From an uncultured Alphaproteobacteria bacterium (GTDB lineage: Bacteria > Pseudomonadota > Alphaproteobacteria > Rickettsiales > UBA1997), in NCBI GenBank assembly GCA_903849835.1, contig CAINKA010000103.1:1-21678 (forward strand): 21,678 nt of DNA, read 5' to 3'. The notes beneath the pieces are model-generated. The model did not search any database. It saw only the letters and a program-made list of their open reading frames with translations, and was not told the DNA's origin. The translations under genes and the position numbers were made by a program. Shown piece after piece: positions 6,574-14,061 of the stretch. Every line of letters begins with the position of its first letter. Positions within the stretch are counted from its first letter, which is position 1.

Positions 6574-7947
6574 TTTTTTTATTTTTTAATTCTCCTCCTC
6601 CCCCAAAATTCCCTCGCCAACACCTCTTTAATTCGCGATGCCGAAACTGAGAAATTTCTGCGCGACCTTACCAATCCTATCTTCAAAGCCGCTGATTTAA
6701 ATTCAGAAAATATCAAAATTTACATCGTCAATGATGACGGCATCAACGCTTTCGTTTCTGGCGGACAAAATGTTTTCATCAATACCGGACTCATTCGAAA
6801 ATTTAAAACTCCCGACGCCTTGATTGGAGTGATCGCACACGAGTCCGGTCACATCACTGCCGGACATTTAGCGCGTTCATCCGAAGGAGAAAAAGAAGCG
6901 CAAGGTGCAATGTTTTTGAGTTATTTGCTTGGAGTTGGCGCTGCGGTTGCAGGCTCCCCCGACGCTGGAATGGCGCTGATCGCGGGAGGATCTCAAACTG
7001 CGCAAAGAATCTTCATGAAATTTACGCGCACTCAGGAAGAGGCTGCAGATCAACATGCCGTCGCCTATCTCGACAAAATGCGCTATCCCGCTGATGGCTT
7101 GGTAAATCTCTTGGAATTTTTTGAGAGCGAGCTGGTTGGCTACAAAGACCAGCTCGACGAATATTTGATGTCGCACCCGATTAGTCGCAAAAGAATCGAC
7201 CTCATAAAAACGCGAACTTTGGGGAAAAATTTCTCCCAAGGGAAAAATTATCAGAAAATAAATCAAAAATTACAACCAGCGATGAATCGAGTGTTGGCAA
7301 AGCTCGAAGGCTTCTTAGAAAATCCGGATAACTTGCTGCAGAAATATAAAAATCAAAATGACGATGTTGCGAATTACATCAAATCGATTGCTTTTTTCCG
7401 CAAAGGAAAAGTTGAAGAGGCGCTAGAATTGTTGGATGGAGTCATTGTCATTCGGCAAACTCAAGGCAACAAACGCAATGTCATGCTGAGCCTGTCGAAG
7501 CATGATAACTCTGGATTAGGATTTTTATTTGAGCTGCGCGGCGAAATTTTATTCGGCAGCGGCAGAGTTGAAGACTCAATAATAGCCTACAGTCAAGCCC
7601 TCAAACTCCTGCCAAAAGAAGATTCGACTCTGGCAAAAATTTCTTTTTCCTCATCAATTTTAACTTTGAAAAAAAATGATGAAGATTTGATCAAGCTTGC
7701 AATTAAGCGTCTCGAAGAGGCGAAGGAAATTGAAAATGAAAATCCGTTTTTGTTCCGACAACTCGCTTCTGCCTATTCTAAAATTGGCGACGAAGGCAGG
7801 TCTTTACTGGCTTTATCTGAGCTCAATCTTTTAACCGGCGACAAAGAAAAATGCAGAAAATTCGCCAAAGAAGCGAAGGAGGAATTGGGAAAATCGGAGA
7901 AAATGGAATTGCTGCGGGCGGATGATTTGATTGAGTTGGGGAAGTAG
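6526..7947 (+). CDS. Periplasmic M48 metalloprotease with TPR region (BepA-like)
   Basis: A 473-residue secreted zinc protease resembling BepA/YfgC, which degrades or assists folding of misassembled outer-membrane proteins. A signal peptide covers about residues 1-31 (hydrophobic FFYFLILLLP, then NSLA before NTSL). The catalytic HEXXH is HESGH (105-109) in VIAHESGHITAGHLAR, and the third zinc ligand lies in TRTQEEAADQHAVAYL (about E171/172). The C-terminal half carries TPR-like helices (about 290-470). ATG 6526 is chosen over an in-frame TTG at 6502 because it starts the signal peptide cleanly. Two oddities: residues 318-327 (NVMLSLSKHD) are a family B repeat arm inserted in frame between TPR helices, and the TAG stop lies within a family C repeat. 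The gene is divergent from the small membrane protein. Confidence 0.9.
   Translation: MFKHFLNLKSKILNLKFFYFLILLLPQNSLANTSLIRDAETEKFLRDLTNPIFKAADLNSENIKIYIVNDDGINAFVSGGQNVFINTGLIRKFKTPDALIGVIAHESGHITAGHLARSSEGEKEAQGAMFLSYLLGVGAAVAGSPDAGMALIAGGSQTAQRIFMKFTRTQEEAADQHAVAYLDKMRYPADGLVNLLEFFESELVGYKDQLDEYLMSHPISRKRIDLIKTRTLGKNFSQGKNYQKINQKLQPAMNRVLAKLEGFLENPDNLLQKYKNQNDDVANYIKSIAFFRKGKVEEALELLDGVIVIRQTQGNKRNVMLSLSKHDNSGLGFLFELRGEILFGSGRVEDSIIAYSQALKLLPKEDSTLAKISFSSSILTLKKNDEDLIKLAIKRLEEAKEIENENPFLFRQLASAYSKIGDEGRSLLALSELNLLTGDKEKCRKFAKEAKEELGKSEKMELLRADDLIELGK
7479..7505 (+). repeat. Family B half-element inserted in the M48 protease gene
   Basis: One arm, TGTCATGCTGAGCCTGTCGA followed by AGCATGA, with one C/T difference from the 647 copy. 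It lies in frame and encodes VMLSLSKHD between two TPR helices. The second arm is absent. The flanking codons (IRQTQGNKRN and NSGLG) may also be insert-derived, since TPR linkers of related proteins are shorter. Confidence 0.88.
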
Positions 7948-7995
7948 GGGTGACCCTTGTGGTCGCCCGCGGGCTGGCACAAGGCCAGCCCCTAC
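7944..7995 (+). repeat. Family C double-hairpin repeat, copy 2
   Basis: A 52-bp element, GTAGGGGTGACCCTTGTGGT..GGCCAGCCCCTAC, nearly the reverse complement of the 6153-6205 copy. The M48 stop codon (TAG, 7945-7947) is the second to fourth bases of the element. It occupies almost all of the 55-bp gap between the convergent M48 protease and htpG genes, where it could serve as a bidirectional hairpin. Confidence 0.9.
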
Positions 7996-8002
7996 GGAAA
8001 TC

Positions 8003-9976
8003 TTACATCAACCCCTGAATCCTCCGCGAAAAATCTTTCGCATTTTTAATTGGCTCATCCTCGATGATGCAGGCCAAGTCGAACAAGGTGAAAATCGCGT
8101 CGCTCACTTCAGATTTTTTCGCTTCATCACCGCAATTTTTGTTCAAATTTTTGATGATGGAATTGCTCGGATTAATCTCAAAAATTTTGGAAGTTCCGGC
8201 CTGAATTTGTTTTTGTTCGAGCAAAAATCTTTCGAGACGAATATCCATCGAGCCCGCGTCCACAGCCAAACAAACCGGTGAATCAGTTAATTTTTTTGAG
8301 ATGCGAACATCTTTGATTTTATCACCCAAAACTTCTTTGATGAATTTTATTAGCTCGTCAAATTGGCTGCTAGTTATGTCTTTTATTTCTTCATTTTCTT
8401 CCGATTTTTTTTCTGCTGTATCTGCCGAAACATCGATGTTTTTTAAATCAACATCGTGACGATTGATCGATTGCAATTCCCACTGGGAATTAGCTGCTTT
8501 GTAGGGCAAAGCAACCGTCACCCAAAATTCATCAACCGCATCAGTGAGGAATAAAACCTCGACATCTTTCTTCAAAAAAATCTCAAGTTGCGGCGAGGAT
8601 TTTATTTTTTCAACCGACTCTCCGGTTAAAAAATAAAGTTTGTCCTGACCAGGTTTGACGCGGTCCAAATACTCCACGAGAGAAATAAATTTGTCCGGAG
8701 ATTTCGAAGAATAAAAGCGACAAATTTCCAAAATTCTTTCGCGAAATTCTGACGAATCGCACAGCCCTTCTTTCAAAACCGCGCCGAAATTATTCCAGAA
8801 TTTGAGATATTCCTCTTCGCTTTCCTGAGATTTTTTCTTCAGCTCGGAAAGAATTTTTCCGACGACAGATTTCCTAATTTTTTCGAGCACTGCGCTATGC
8901 TGCAAATTTTCGCGGCTGATATTTAGCGGCAAATCGTCGGAGTCGATGAGACCACGCATGAAGCGCATGCAAGCCGGAACCAAGCCCAAATCTTCCGAGA
9001 TAAAAACTTTTTTTACGTAAAGTTTTACCGCGGTTTTTCGATCGGGATGGAAGAGATCAAACGGCTTAGTCGAAGGCACAAAAAGCAAATTGGTGTAGCT
9101 AATCATCCCCTCGATTTTGTTGTGGATGACCATGAATGGCTCACCGGGTAAATGCGAAATATGTTTGAAAAAATTCTGATATTGCTCCGCAGTGATTTCG
9201 CTAGCAGGCCTTGTCCAGAGCGCGGAAGCGGAGTTTAAAATTTCAACTTTCGCACCCGCCTCCAAATTTTCTGGAGTGAATTCGATTTTGAAATTGATGT
9301 GATCGGAGTAAGTTTGGACTACATGCTTGATGTGAAAACGATCGAGGAAATCCGAAGCGTCATCTTTGAGATGAAGGATGATTTGCGTACCGTGAGTTTT
9401 ATGCACCCCCATCGCGCCGCTAACGCGCTCGCTCGATCCCCCTAAATAGGTGGATCCCAATTCCTCAGACTCAACCTCCGCAATCGTGAATTTCCCCGCC
9501 CCTTCCGATTCCCATCTCCAACTTTTCTCATCATCAAATTTGCGAGAAATCACTTCGACTTTATTCGCGATCATGAAGCTGGAATAAAAGCCAACCCCGA
9601 ATTGCCCAATTAATTGCACATCTTTTTGATTATCCCCCGAAAGATTATCTCCCATTTGGGACTTAATAAAATTCTCAGTGCCTGAGCGCGCAATAGTGCC
9701 AAGGTTTTGGATCAGATCATCGCGATTCATTCCGATGCCATTATCCGAAATAAATAAAAGTTTTTTTGCCTTGTCGGTAGTGATGGAAATTTTCAATTCA
9801 TCCTTCGCCAACTCCGGATTTTGCACCGCAAGATAACGCAATTTATCGCAAGCATCCGATGCGTTCGAGACCAACTCCCGCAAGGCTACATCCTTGTTGG
9901 TATAGAGCGAGTTAATCATCAAGTTGAGGATTTTTCCAACCTCAACATCGAAACTAAATTCTTGTTCGTTTGTCAT
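8003..9976 (-). CDS. htpG: Chaperone HtpG (Hsp90)
   Basis: HtpG is the cytosolic bacterial Hsp90, an ATP-dependent homodimeric chaperone. The 657-residue product shows the GHKL ATPase domain (LRELVSNASDACDKLR with the catalytic Glu and Asn at 34-38, SDNGIGM at 77-83, IGQFGVGFYSSF at 123-134), the middle domain (LYVKKVFISEDL, RGLIDSDDLPLNISRE), and the C-terminal dimerisation domain ending near NPSNSIIKNL and FSRRIQGLM. E. coli HtpG is 624 residues. Part of the excess is an insertion of about 22 residues at about 173-194 (LGSTYLGGSSERVSGAMGV) just before HGTQIILHL, coinciding with a GC-rich palindrome in the DNA. The start, MTNEQEFSFDVEVGKIL, is typical. Convergent with the M48 gene. The downstream gap holds only a family C repeat. 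Confidence 0.97.
   Translation of the reverse strand: MTNEQEFSFDVEVGKILNLMINSLYTNKDVALRELVSNASDACDKLRYLAVQNPELAKDELKISITTDKAKKLLFISDNGIGMNRDDLIQNLGTIARSGTENFIKSQMGDNLSGDNQKDVQLIGQFGVGFYSSFMIANKVEVISRKFDDEKSWRWESEGAGKFTIAEVESEELGSTYLGGSSERVSGAMGVHKTHGTQIILHLKDDASDFLDRFHIKHVVQTYSDHINFKIEFTPENLEAGAKVEILNSASALWTRPASEITAEQYQNFFKHISHLPGEPFMVIHNKIEGMISYTNLLFVPSTKPFDLFHPDRKTAVKLYVKKVFISEDLGLVPACMRFMRGLIDSDDLPLNISRENLQHSAVLEKIRKSVVGKILSELKKKSQESEEEYLKFWNNFGAVLKEGLCDSSEFRERILEICRFYSSKSPDKFISLVEYLDRVKPGQDKLYFLTGESVEKIKSSPQLEIFLKKDVEVLFLTDAVDEFWVTVALPYKAANSQWELQSINRHDVDLKNIDVSADTAEKKSEENEEIKDITSSQFDELIKFIKEVLGDKIKDVRISKKLTDSPVCLAVDAGSMDIRLERFLLEQKQIQAGTSKIFEINPSNSIIKNLNKNCGDEAKKSEVSDAIFTLFDLACIIEDEPIKNAKDFSRRIQGLM
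9395..9460. repeat. Palindrome-bearing insertion inside htpG (family D)
   Basis: An approximately 66-bp, GC-rich segment encoding HtpG residues 173-194 that has no counterpart in E. coli HtpG as I recall that sequence. It includes GATCCCCCTA-AA-TAGGTGGATC (9435-9456), a 10-bp-arm palindrome with one mismatch, and a second GCG-rich part (9410-9430). The in-frame insertion looks like the other intragenic elements, but this is the only copy in the window, so family status is inferred. Confidence 0.6.
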
Positions 9977-10050
9977 TTTGATTTTAAGTTTTTGAAGTAA
10001 TTATTTGTGTGTTGAGCCTATCCACACAGCCATGTTGAACTTGTCCACAC

Positions 10051-10114
10051 TGTCATGCTGAGCCTGTCGAAGCATGATTCGGGCCACTGCGCACTTCGAC
10101 AAGCTCAGCATGAC
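10051..10114. repeat. Family B palindromic repeat with degenerate flanks
   Basis: The left arm TGTCATGCTGAGCCTGTCGA starts at 10051; the right arm CTTCGACAAGCTCAGCATGA ends near 10113. The spacer is shorter and different from other copies. Degenerate arm-like DNA lies before it (10021-10048, CATGTTGAACTTGTCCACAC) and after it (to about 10153). The whole block fills most of the 224-bp gap between divergent htpG and the cation transporter gene; I see no other structure in that gap. Confidence 0.88.
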
Positions 10115-10143
10115 TTTAGTGAGCTCATGACTTTAGTGAGCTC
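10110..10143. repeat. 17-bp exact tandem duplication
   Basis: ATGACTTTAGTGAGCTC occurs twice back to back (10110-10126 and 10127-10143), attached to the right arm of the family B element. It looks like a slippage or repair duplication at the end of the element. Confidence 0.85.
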
Positions 10144-10200
10144 GGCATGACATTAAGCATGTGAATTTTAAAGAATTAATAACCCCCCAATCCATTTTCA

Positions 10201-10782
10201 ATGTCAGAAAATAATAATTTCCCAAACGTCGTGAAATGGGCGCTGGTGCTGAATTTTGTGATGTTCGTCATTGAAATCGGCTTCGGATTTTACGCAAATT
10301 CTCTCGCGCTAATTTTCGACGCCACCGATTTTCTCGGCGATAGTTTGAACTACGCAATCGCGATTTATGTTTTGTCGAAACCGAAAAAATGGCAGTCACT
10401 TTCCGCTCTAATCAAAGCCGCTTTCATGCTTTCATTTGGAATTTATGTCTTGGCCAACGGCATCTACCGAGTCAGTCTGGACGAGATTCCCAAGGCAAAC
10501 ATCATGATCGAAATTTCAATCCTCGCCTTCGCAATAAATTTCCTCGTCAGCGCCATGCTCTTCAAATTTAGAGATGGCGGAAGCAACCAAAAATCCGTCT
10601 GGCTCTGCAGCCGAAATGACGCCATCAACAACGTGATGACCATCATCGCCGGAATCTTAACCATCAATTTCAACAGCAAATGGCCCGACCTAATCGTCGC
10701 TGCGATCATGGCATTCCTAGCCATTTCCGCCTCAATAGTTGTTTTCCGCGAAGTTAAAAAAGAGATGAAGGATTTTTTTTGA
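10201..10782 (+). CDS. Short cation transporter of the CDF superfamily
   Basis: A 193-residue integral membrane protein with about six hydrophobic helices and no soluble C-terminal domain. Family marks are FGFYANSLALIFDATDFLGDS in the second helix (Asp-rich metal site), the hydrophobic pair around 60-110, KFRDGGSNQKSVWLCSRNDA with the SRNDAINN motif in the fifth helix, and WPDLIVAAIMAFLAISAS in the sixth. This is the short CDF-like transporter type seen in proteobacteria; zinc, cobalt or related divalent metals are plausible substrates, but specificity cannot be read here. The 224-bp upstream gap is mostly family B repeat. Its last 29 bp overlap the convergent lipB gene through an A/T homopolymer tract. 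Confidence 0.87.
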   Translation: MSENNNFPNVVKWALVLNFVMFVIEIGFGFYANSLALIFDATDFLGDSLNYAIAIYVLSKPKKWQSLSALIKAAFMLSFGIYVLANGIYRVSLDEIPKANIMIEISILAFAINFLVSAMLFKFRDGGSNQKSVWLCSRNDAINNVMTIIAGILTINFNSKWPDLIVAAIMAFLAISASIVVFREVKKEMKDFF

Positions 10783-11419
10783 ATCTGTTTTCAATCAATT
10801 GCTCGATTCTTCCCTCATCCACAACCTTCCCCAAAATTTCCTCAACCGAAGTCACTCCAAATTCTTTGATGCCGCAGGGAATAATGTTGGCGAAGCCCGC
10901 TAGATCTGGATTGATATTGATCGCGATGCCGTGATAGCTCGCCCATTTTTTGATTTTAATTCCGAGCGCAGCGATTTTTTTCTCGCCGTTTTTTGTCTCT
11001 ACCCAAATTCCAACTCTGCCTTTTTTAATTTCGCCTTTGATTCCGAGATCAGCTAAAATCGCAATCACCCAACTTTCCAGAAACTCAACAAAACGCGCCA
11101 CATCTGGCTTCTCGGGCGCGAAGAATTTTTTTAGATCGAGCATCACGTAAATTATTTTCATCCCCGGTGCATGAAAAGTGTACTTTCCGCCGCGATTAGT
11201 TTTGAAAATTGGGATGTCAGTTTTGCCAATAAAATCCTCATCTTTAGCGCTAATTCCCGCGGTGTAAACGGGATGATGTTCCAGAATCCAAATCATTTCC
11301 GGCGCAGTTCCAGCGATGATTTTCTCGACGCGCTGCTGCATAAATTCCAGCGCCTCTTCGAAATGGACAGGCTCTTTACTGATGCGCCACTCGATGTTGT
11401 GATTGCTCTTTTTCGGCAT
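10754..11419 (-). CDS. lipB: Octanoyl-[ACP]:protein N-octanoyltransferase
   Basis: LipB moves the octanoyl group from acyl carrier protein to lipoyl domains, the first step of protein lipoylation in the cytoplasm. The 221-residue product has ILEHHPVYTAG (45-55), the substrate motif RGGKYTFHAPG (76-86), the catalytic lysine in ALGIKIKKW (K155), SYHGIAININPD (161-172), and the acyl-accepting cysteine in IIPCGI (C182). Differences from the usual RGGxxTYHGPGQ are Phe for Tyr, Ala for Gly and Met for Gln, all outside the Cys/Lys dyad. Length is normal. It runs convergent to and overlaps the cation transporter gene by 29 bp, and is divergent from ruvA across a 98-bp gap containing a family C-like repeat. 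lipA is not in the window. Confidence 0.95.
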   Translation of the reverse strand: MPKKSNHNIEWRISKEPVHFEEALEFMQQRVEKIIAGTAPEMIWILEHHPVYTAGISAKDEDFIGKTDIPIFKTNRGGKYTFHAPGMKIIYVMLDLKKFFAPEKPDVARFVEFLESWVIAILADLGIKGEIKKGRVGIWVETKNGEKKIAALGIKIKKWASYHGIAININPDLAGFANIIPCGIKEFGVTSVEEILGKVVDEGRIEQLIENRFKKNPSSLF

Positions 11420-11449
11420 GATGGGTAAAAAAAATTAACATTCGAAATC

Positions 11450-11508
11450 GTAGGGGCGTACCCATGTGTCCGCCCTTTAAACAAGCAGACGCGCAGGTCT
11501 GCCACTAC
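11450..11508 (+). repeat. Family C-like double-hairpin repeat
   Basis: A 59-bp element starting GTAGGGGCG and ending CACTAC. The first internal palindrome is GGGCGTACCC..GTCCGCCC (11454-11475); the second hairpin is GCAGAC-GCGCAG-GTCTGC (11485-11502). The architecture matches family C although the hairpin sequences differ, so it is a relative or a sister family. It ends 10 bp before the ruvA ATG and probably covers the 5' leader of ruvA. Confidence 0.75.
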
Positions 11509-11517
11509 AAAAAATTT

Positions 11518-12159
11518 ATGATCGGAAAACTAAGAGGCTTCATCGATTCAATCAATGATGACAAGTGCATTATCGACGTCAACGGCGTCGGTTACGTCGT
11601 CGCAATTTCACAAAAAACTTCAGCATTTTTAAAACAGTTCCCGCGCGAAAAGGAAGTGAGTTTAACCATCGAAACCGTCGTCAAAGAAGATGCGATTGAA
11701 CTCTACGGATTCGGCTCCGAGATCGAAAAAATCTGGTTCCTCGAGCTCACAAAAGTTCAAGGCGTCGGCGCAAAAATGGGACAAAAAATTCTCGGCGCTT
11801 TTGAGATCGAAGATCTCGCCAAAGCATTAATTTCCGGCGATGAAAAAGCATTTTCCAAAATTTCCGGAATCGGCCCGAAGCTTGCCAGTCGCCTCACGAC
11901 AGAGTTAAAAGATTCACCAAAAAAACTTGGGATAGCCATGGGGATTAATTTTGGTTACGGCAACGCAAAAATTACCGACCTCACAAAATTTTCCACCAAC
12001 CAACTCACCTCCGACGCCCTCTCCGCCCTCGAAAATCTCGGCTACAAAAAACATGATTGCCTACGCGTGATCGATTTTTTATTCGGCAAAAATTCGGAAG
12101 TTACGTTGGAGAATTTGATTACTTCGAGCTTGAGGGAATTGAGTAAAAATAAGTTTTAA
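11518..12159 (+). CDS. ruvA: Holliday junction branch migration protein RuvA
   Basis: RuvA binds Holliday junctions as a tetramer and loads the RuvB motor. The 213-residue product begins with the canonical MIGKLRGFIDSI of the OB-fold domain and has the acidic-pin region, two helix-hairpin-helix motifs (GVGAKMGQKIL and GIGPKLASRLTTEL) and the C-terminal RuvB-binding domain (SDALSALENLGYKKHDC, about 162-178). The frame is open upstream to 11464 through the repeat; MIGKLRG fixes the start at 11518. Only 6 bp separate it from the ATP-binding regulator gene, and ruvB follows that gene, so all three are probably one transcript. ruvC is not in the window. Confidence 0.96.
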   Translation: MIGKLRGFIDSINDDKCIIDVNGVGYVVAISQKTSAFLKQFPREKEVSLTIETVVKEDAIELYGFGSEIEKIWFLELTKVQGVGAKMGQKILGAFEIEDLAKALISGDEKAFSKISGIGPKLASRLTTELKDSPKKLGIAMGINFGYGNAKITDLTKFSTNQLTSDALSALENLGYKKHDCLRVIDFLFGKNSEVTLENLITSSLRELSKNKF

Positions 12160-12165
12160 AATCAC

Positions 12166-14061
12166 ATGGCCAAAAAAACCCAAATCGATCCGCTAGAGAT
12201 TTTTATCAAAACAGACTGGCACGAATATGATGAGCTAGAATTCAAATCAGCAAAAGGCGGATTTCCTGCAAGTCTGTGGCAGACCTACAGCGCCTTCGCC
12301 AATAGCAATGGCGGCATTATTTTGCTTGGAGTTGAAGATGATGGAACCGTCAGCGGGCTAAATAAATCATCGCTACCAAATCTGAAAAAAACCTTTTGGG
12401 ACACAATAAATAATCGCGGAAAAGTAAGTTTTAACTTGATGACGCAAGATGGCGTAAAAGAAGTTTCCTACGGATCGGATATTATTTTAGCAATTTCGGT
12501 GCCACGCGCCAAACGCACTGAACGACCAGTTTATACCGGTCAAAATCCACTTGCAGGAACTTATCGCCGAAACCACGAGGGTGATTACCATTGCTCACAA
12601 CAAGAAGTGAAACGCATGCTATCTGATCAATCCGAAGAAACTTCTGCCGACAGAAAAATTTTAGAAAATTTTACCTTTGATGATTTGGATCACCGCAGCT
12701 TCAAAGAATATCGCAATCGTTTCGCCTCACACAAACCAGATCATTCTTGGCTTCTAGAAGATGATCTCAGCCTTCTCAAAAACCTTGGTGGCTTCCGGAA
12801 AGAAAGAAAAAGCGACTTAGAAGGAGTAACGGTGGCCGGCATTTTAATGTTCGGCAAAGACGAGACCATTCGCGAAGCACTGCCTCAATATCAAGTCGAT
12901 TACCGCGAAAAATTTTCTTCTGATCCACAAGTTCGCTGGACAGATCGCGTAACCATAGATGGAACTTGGAACGCCAATCTTTTTCAGTTTTATCTCAAGA
13001 TGATGCCTCGACTTACCCAAGATTTAAAACTGCATTTTGAGCTTGATGAAAATTTATCTCGTAAAGGCGAAACTCCTGTGCACAAGGCGATTCGCGAGGC
13101 TCTGGTCAACTCTCTTATTCATGCCGATTATTGCGGACAAGGTGGCATTGTAATCGAAAAAACTCGTGATCGGTTTGAATTTTCAAATCCGGGATCATCT
13201 TTAATTCCGATAAAACAACTGCTCGATCAAAAATCGCACGGCGGAATCAGCGAGTGCCGCAACAAAACTCTACAAAAAATGTTTATGATGATCGGAGCCG
13301 CAGAACAAGCTGGTTCCGGAATCAACAAAATCTATCGTGGCTGGGAATCAGAAAATTGGCAAAAGCCAACAGCGCTTGAAATTTTTCAGCCCGATCGTGT
13401 GCACTGGATACTCCCAATGACCAGCCTGATAGCTGAGAAATCTCTATCTCACTTGAAAAAAATTTTTGGTCCAAAATTTAAAAACCTATCTCCGCTAGAA
13501 GTTCAAATTTTGGCAAAAGCTGCTGCCGAAGGGTTTGTGAACAATAACAGCGTCCAACAAATTACTCACACCCATCCAGCAGACATCACAAAAACCCTAC
13601 AATCTCTGGTGCTGAGAAAGATGTTGTTGAAAGAAAACGAAAGGCGCTGGGCTCTTTATCGGCTTAATATTCAAAATGAGGTGGGCAGCTCCCTAGGTAA
13701 CGACCTTAACTCCCTAGGTAACGAGGGTAACTCCCTAGGTAACGAGGGTAACTCCCTAGGTAACGAGGGTAACTCCCTAGGTAACGATCCAGAATTAAAG
13801 CTGATACTAACTCAGATGAAAGGTCGCAACAAACCACAGGAGATGGAAGAAATAATAAAAAAGCTATGCAGCGACAGATGGCTTACCAGAAGGGAAATTG
13901 CGGTCATCCTAAAAAGAAATCCTGAAGACCTAAGAAATAGAATTCTAAATCCAATGGCAGCCCGTGGAATTCTAGAATTGCGCTACCCAGACATCCCTAA
14001 AAGCCCAGATCAATCCTACAGAACCTCAGCCAATACAAAATCTACACTCATTTCTACATGA
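12166..14061 (+). CDS. AlbA_2 DNA-binding / GHKL ATP-binding protein (COG2865-type regulator)
   Basis: A 631-residue protein of the group with an N-terminal AlbA_2 (Schlafen-like) domain: [20 protein letters not shown] and [16 protein letters not shown] (about 20-65). A GHKL ATPase-like domain follows with [19 protein letters not shown] (N-box Glu/Asn at about 311-315) and [11 protein letters not shown] (about 384-394). The C-terminus is a winged helix ending [20 protein letters not shown] and [18 protein letters not shown]. Between them is a 7-residue tandem repeat, NSLGNEG (about 508-542). Such proteins are usually called ATP-binding or transcriptional regulators and are common in accessory regions; the biochemical role is not established. 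It sits between ruvA and ruvB, with 6-bp spacing before and a 4-bp ATGA overlap after, so it is carried in the ruv transcript. A horizontal arrival is inferred from the position. Confidence 0.85.
   Translation: MAKKTQIDPLEIFIKTDWHEYDELEFKSAKGGFPASLWQTYSAFANSNGGIILLGVEDDGTVSGLNKSSLPNLKKTFWDTINNRGKVSFNLMTQDGVKEVSYGSDIILAISVPRAKRTERPVYTGQNPLAGTYRRNHEGDYHCSQQEVKRMLSDQSEETSADRKILENFTFDDLDHRSFKEYRNRFASHKPDHSWLLEDDLSLLKNLGGFRKERKSDLEGVTVAGILMFGKDETIREALPQYQVDYREKFSSDPQVRWTDRVTIDGTWNANLFQFYLKMMPRLTQDLKLHFELDENLSRKGETPVHKAIREALVNSLIHADYCGQGGIVIEKTRDRFEFSNPGSSLIPIKQLLDQKSHGGISECRNKTLQKMFMMIGAAEQAGSGINKIYRGWESENWQKPTALEIFQPDRVHWILPMTSLIAEKSLSHLKKIFGPKFKNLSPLEVQILAKAAAEGFVNNNSVQQITHTHPADITKTLQSLVLRKMLLKENERRWALYRLNIQNEVGSSLGNDLNSLGNEGNSLGNEGNSLGNEGNSLGNDPELKLILTQMKGRNKPQEMEEIIKKLCSDRWLTRREIAVILKRNPEDLRNRILNPMAARGILELRYPDIPKSPDQSYRTSANTKSTLIST
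13687..13791 (+). repeat. Five 21-bp tandem repeats in the AlbA_2 protein gene
   Basis: Units of TCCCTAGGTAACGAGGGTAA plus one base, coding for NSLGNEG, repeated five times. The first and last units differ at their ends ([13 protein letters not shown]); the middle three are identical. Each contains CCTAGG. The identity of the central units points to recent expansion by slippage. It probably forms a flexible linker between the ATPase and winged-helix domains. Confidence 0.95.

Noticed and set aside
10201..10782. Cation transporter truncated by loss of its C-terminal domain
   Set aside because: The short form with the SRNDA motif appears to be a family of its own, about 200 residues long, so the length looks normal.
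11464..11517. Longer RuvA start at 11464
   Set aside because: It is translated repeat DNA; MIGKLRG at 11518 is the canonical RuvA start.
13687..13791. Possible CRISPR array from regularly spaced 21-bp repeats
   Set aside because: Units are contiguous with no spacers and lie in frame inside a gene.
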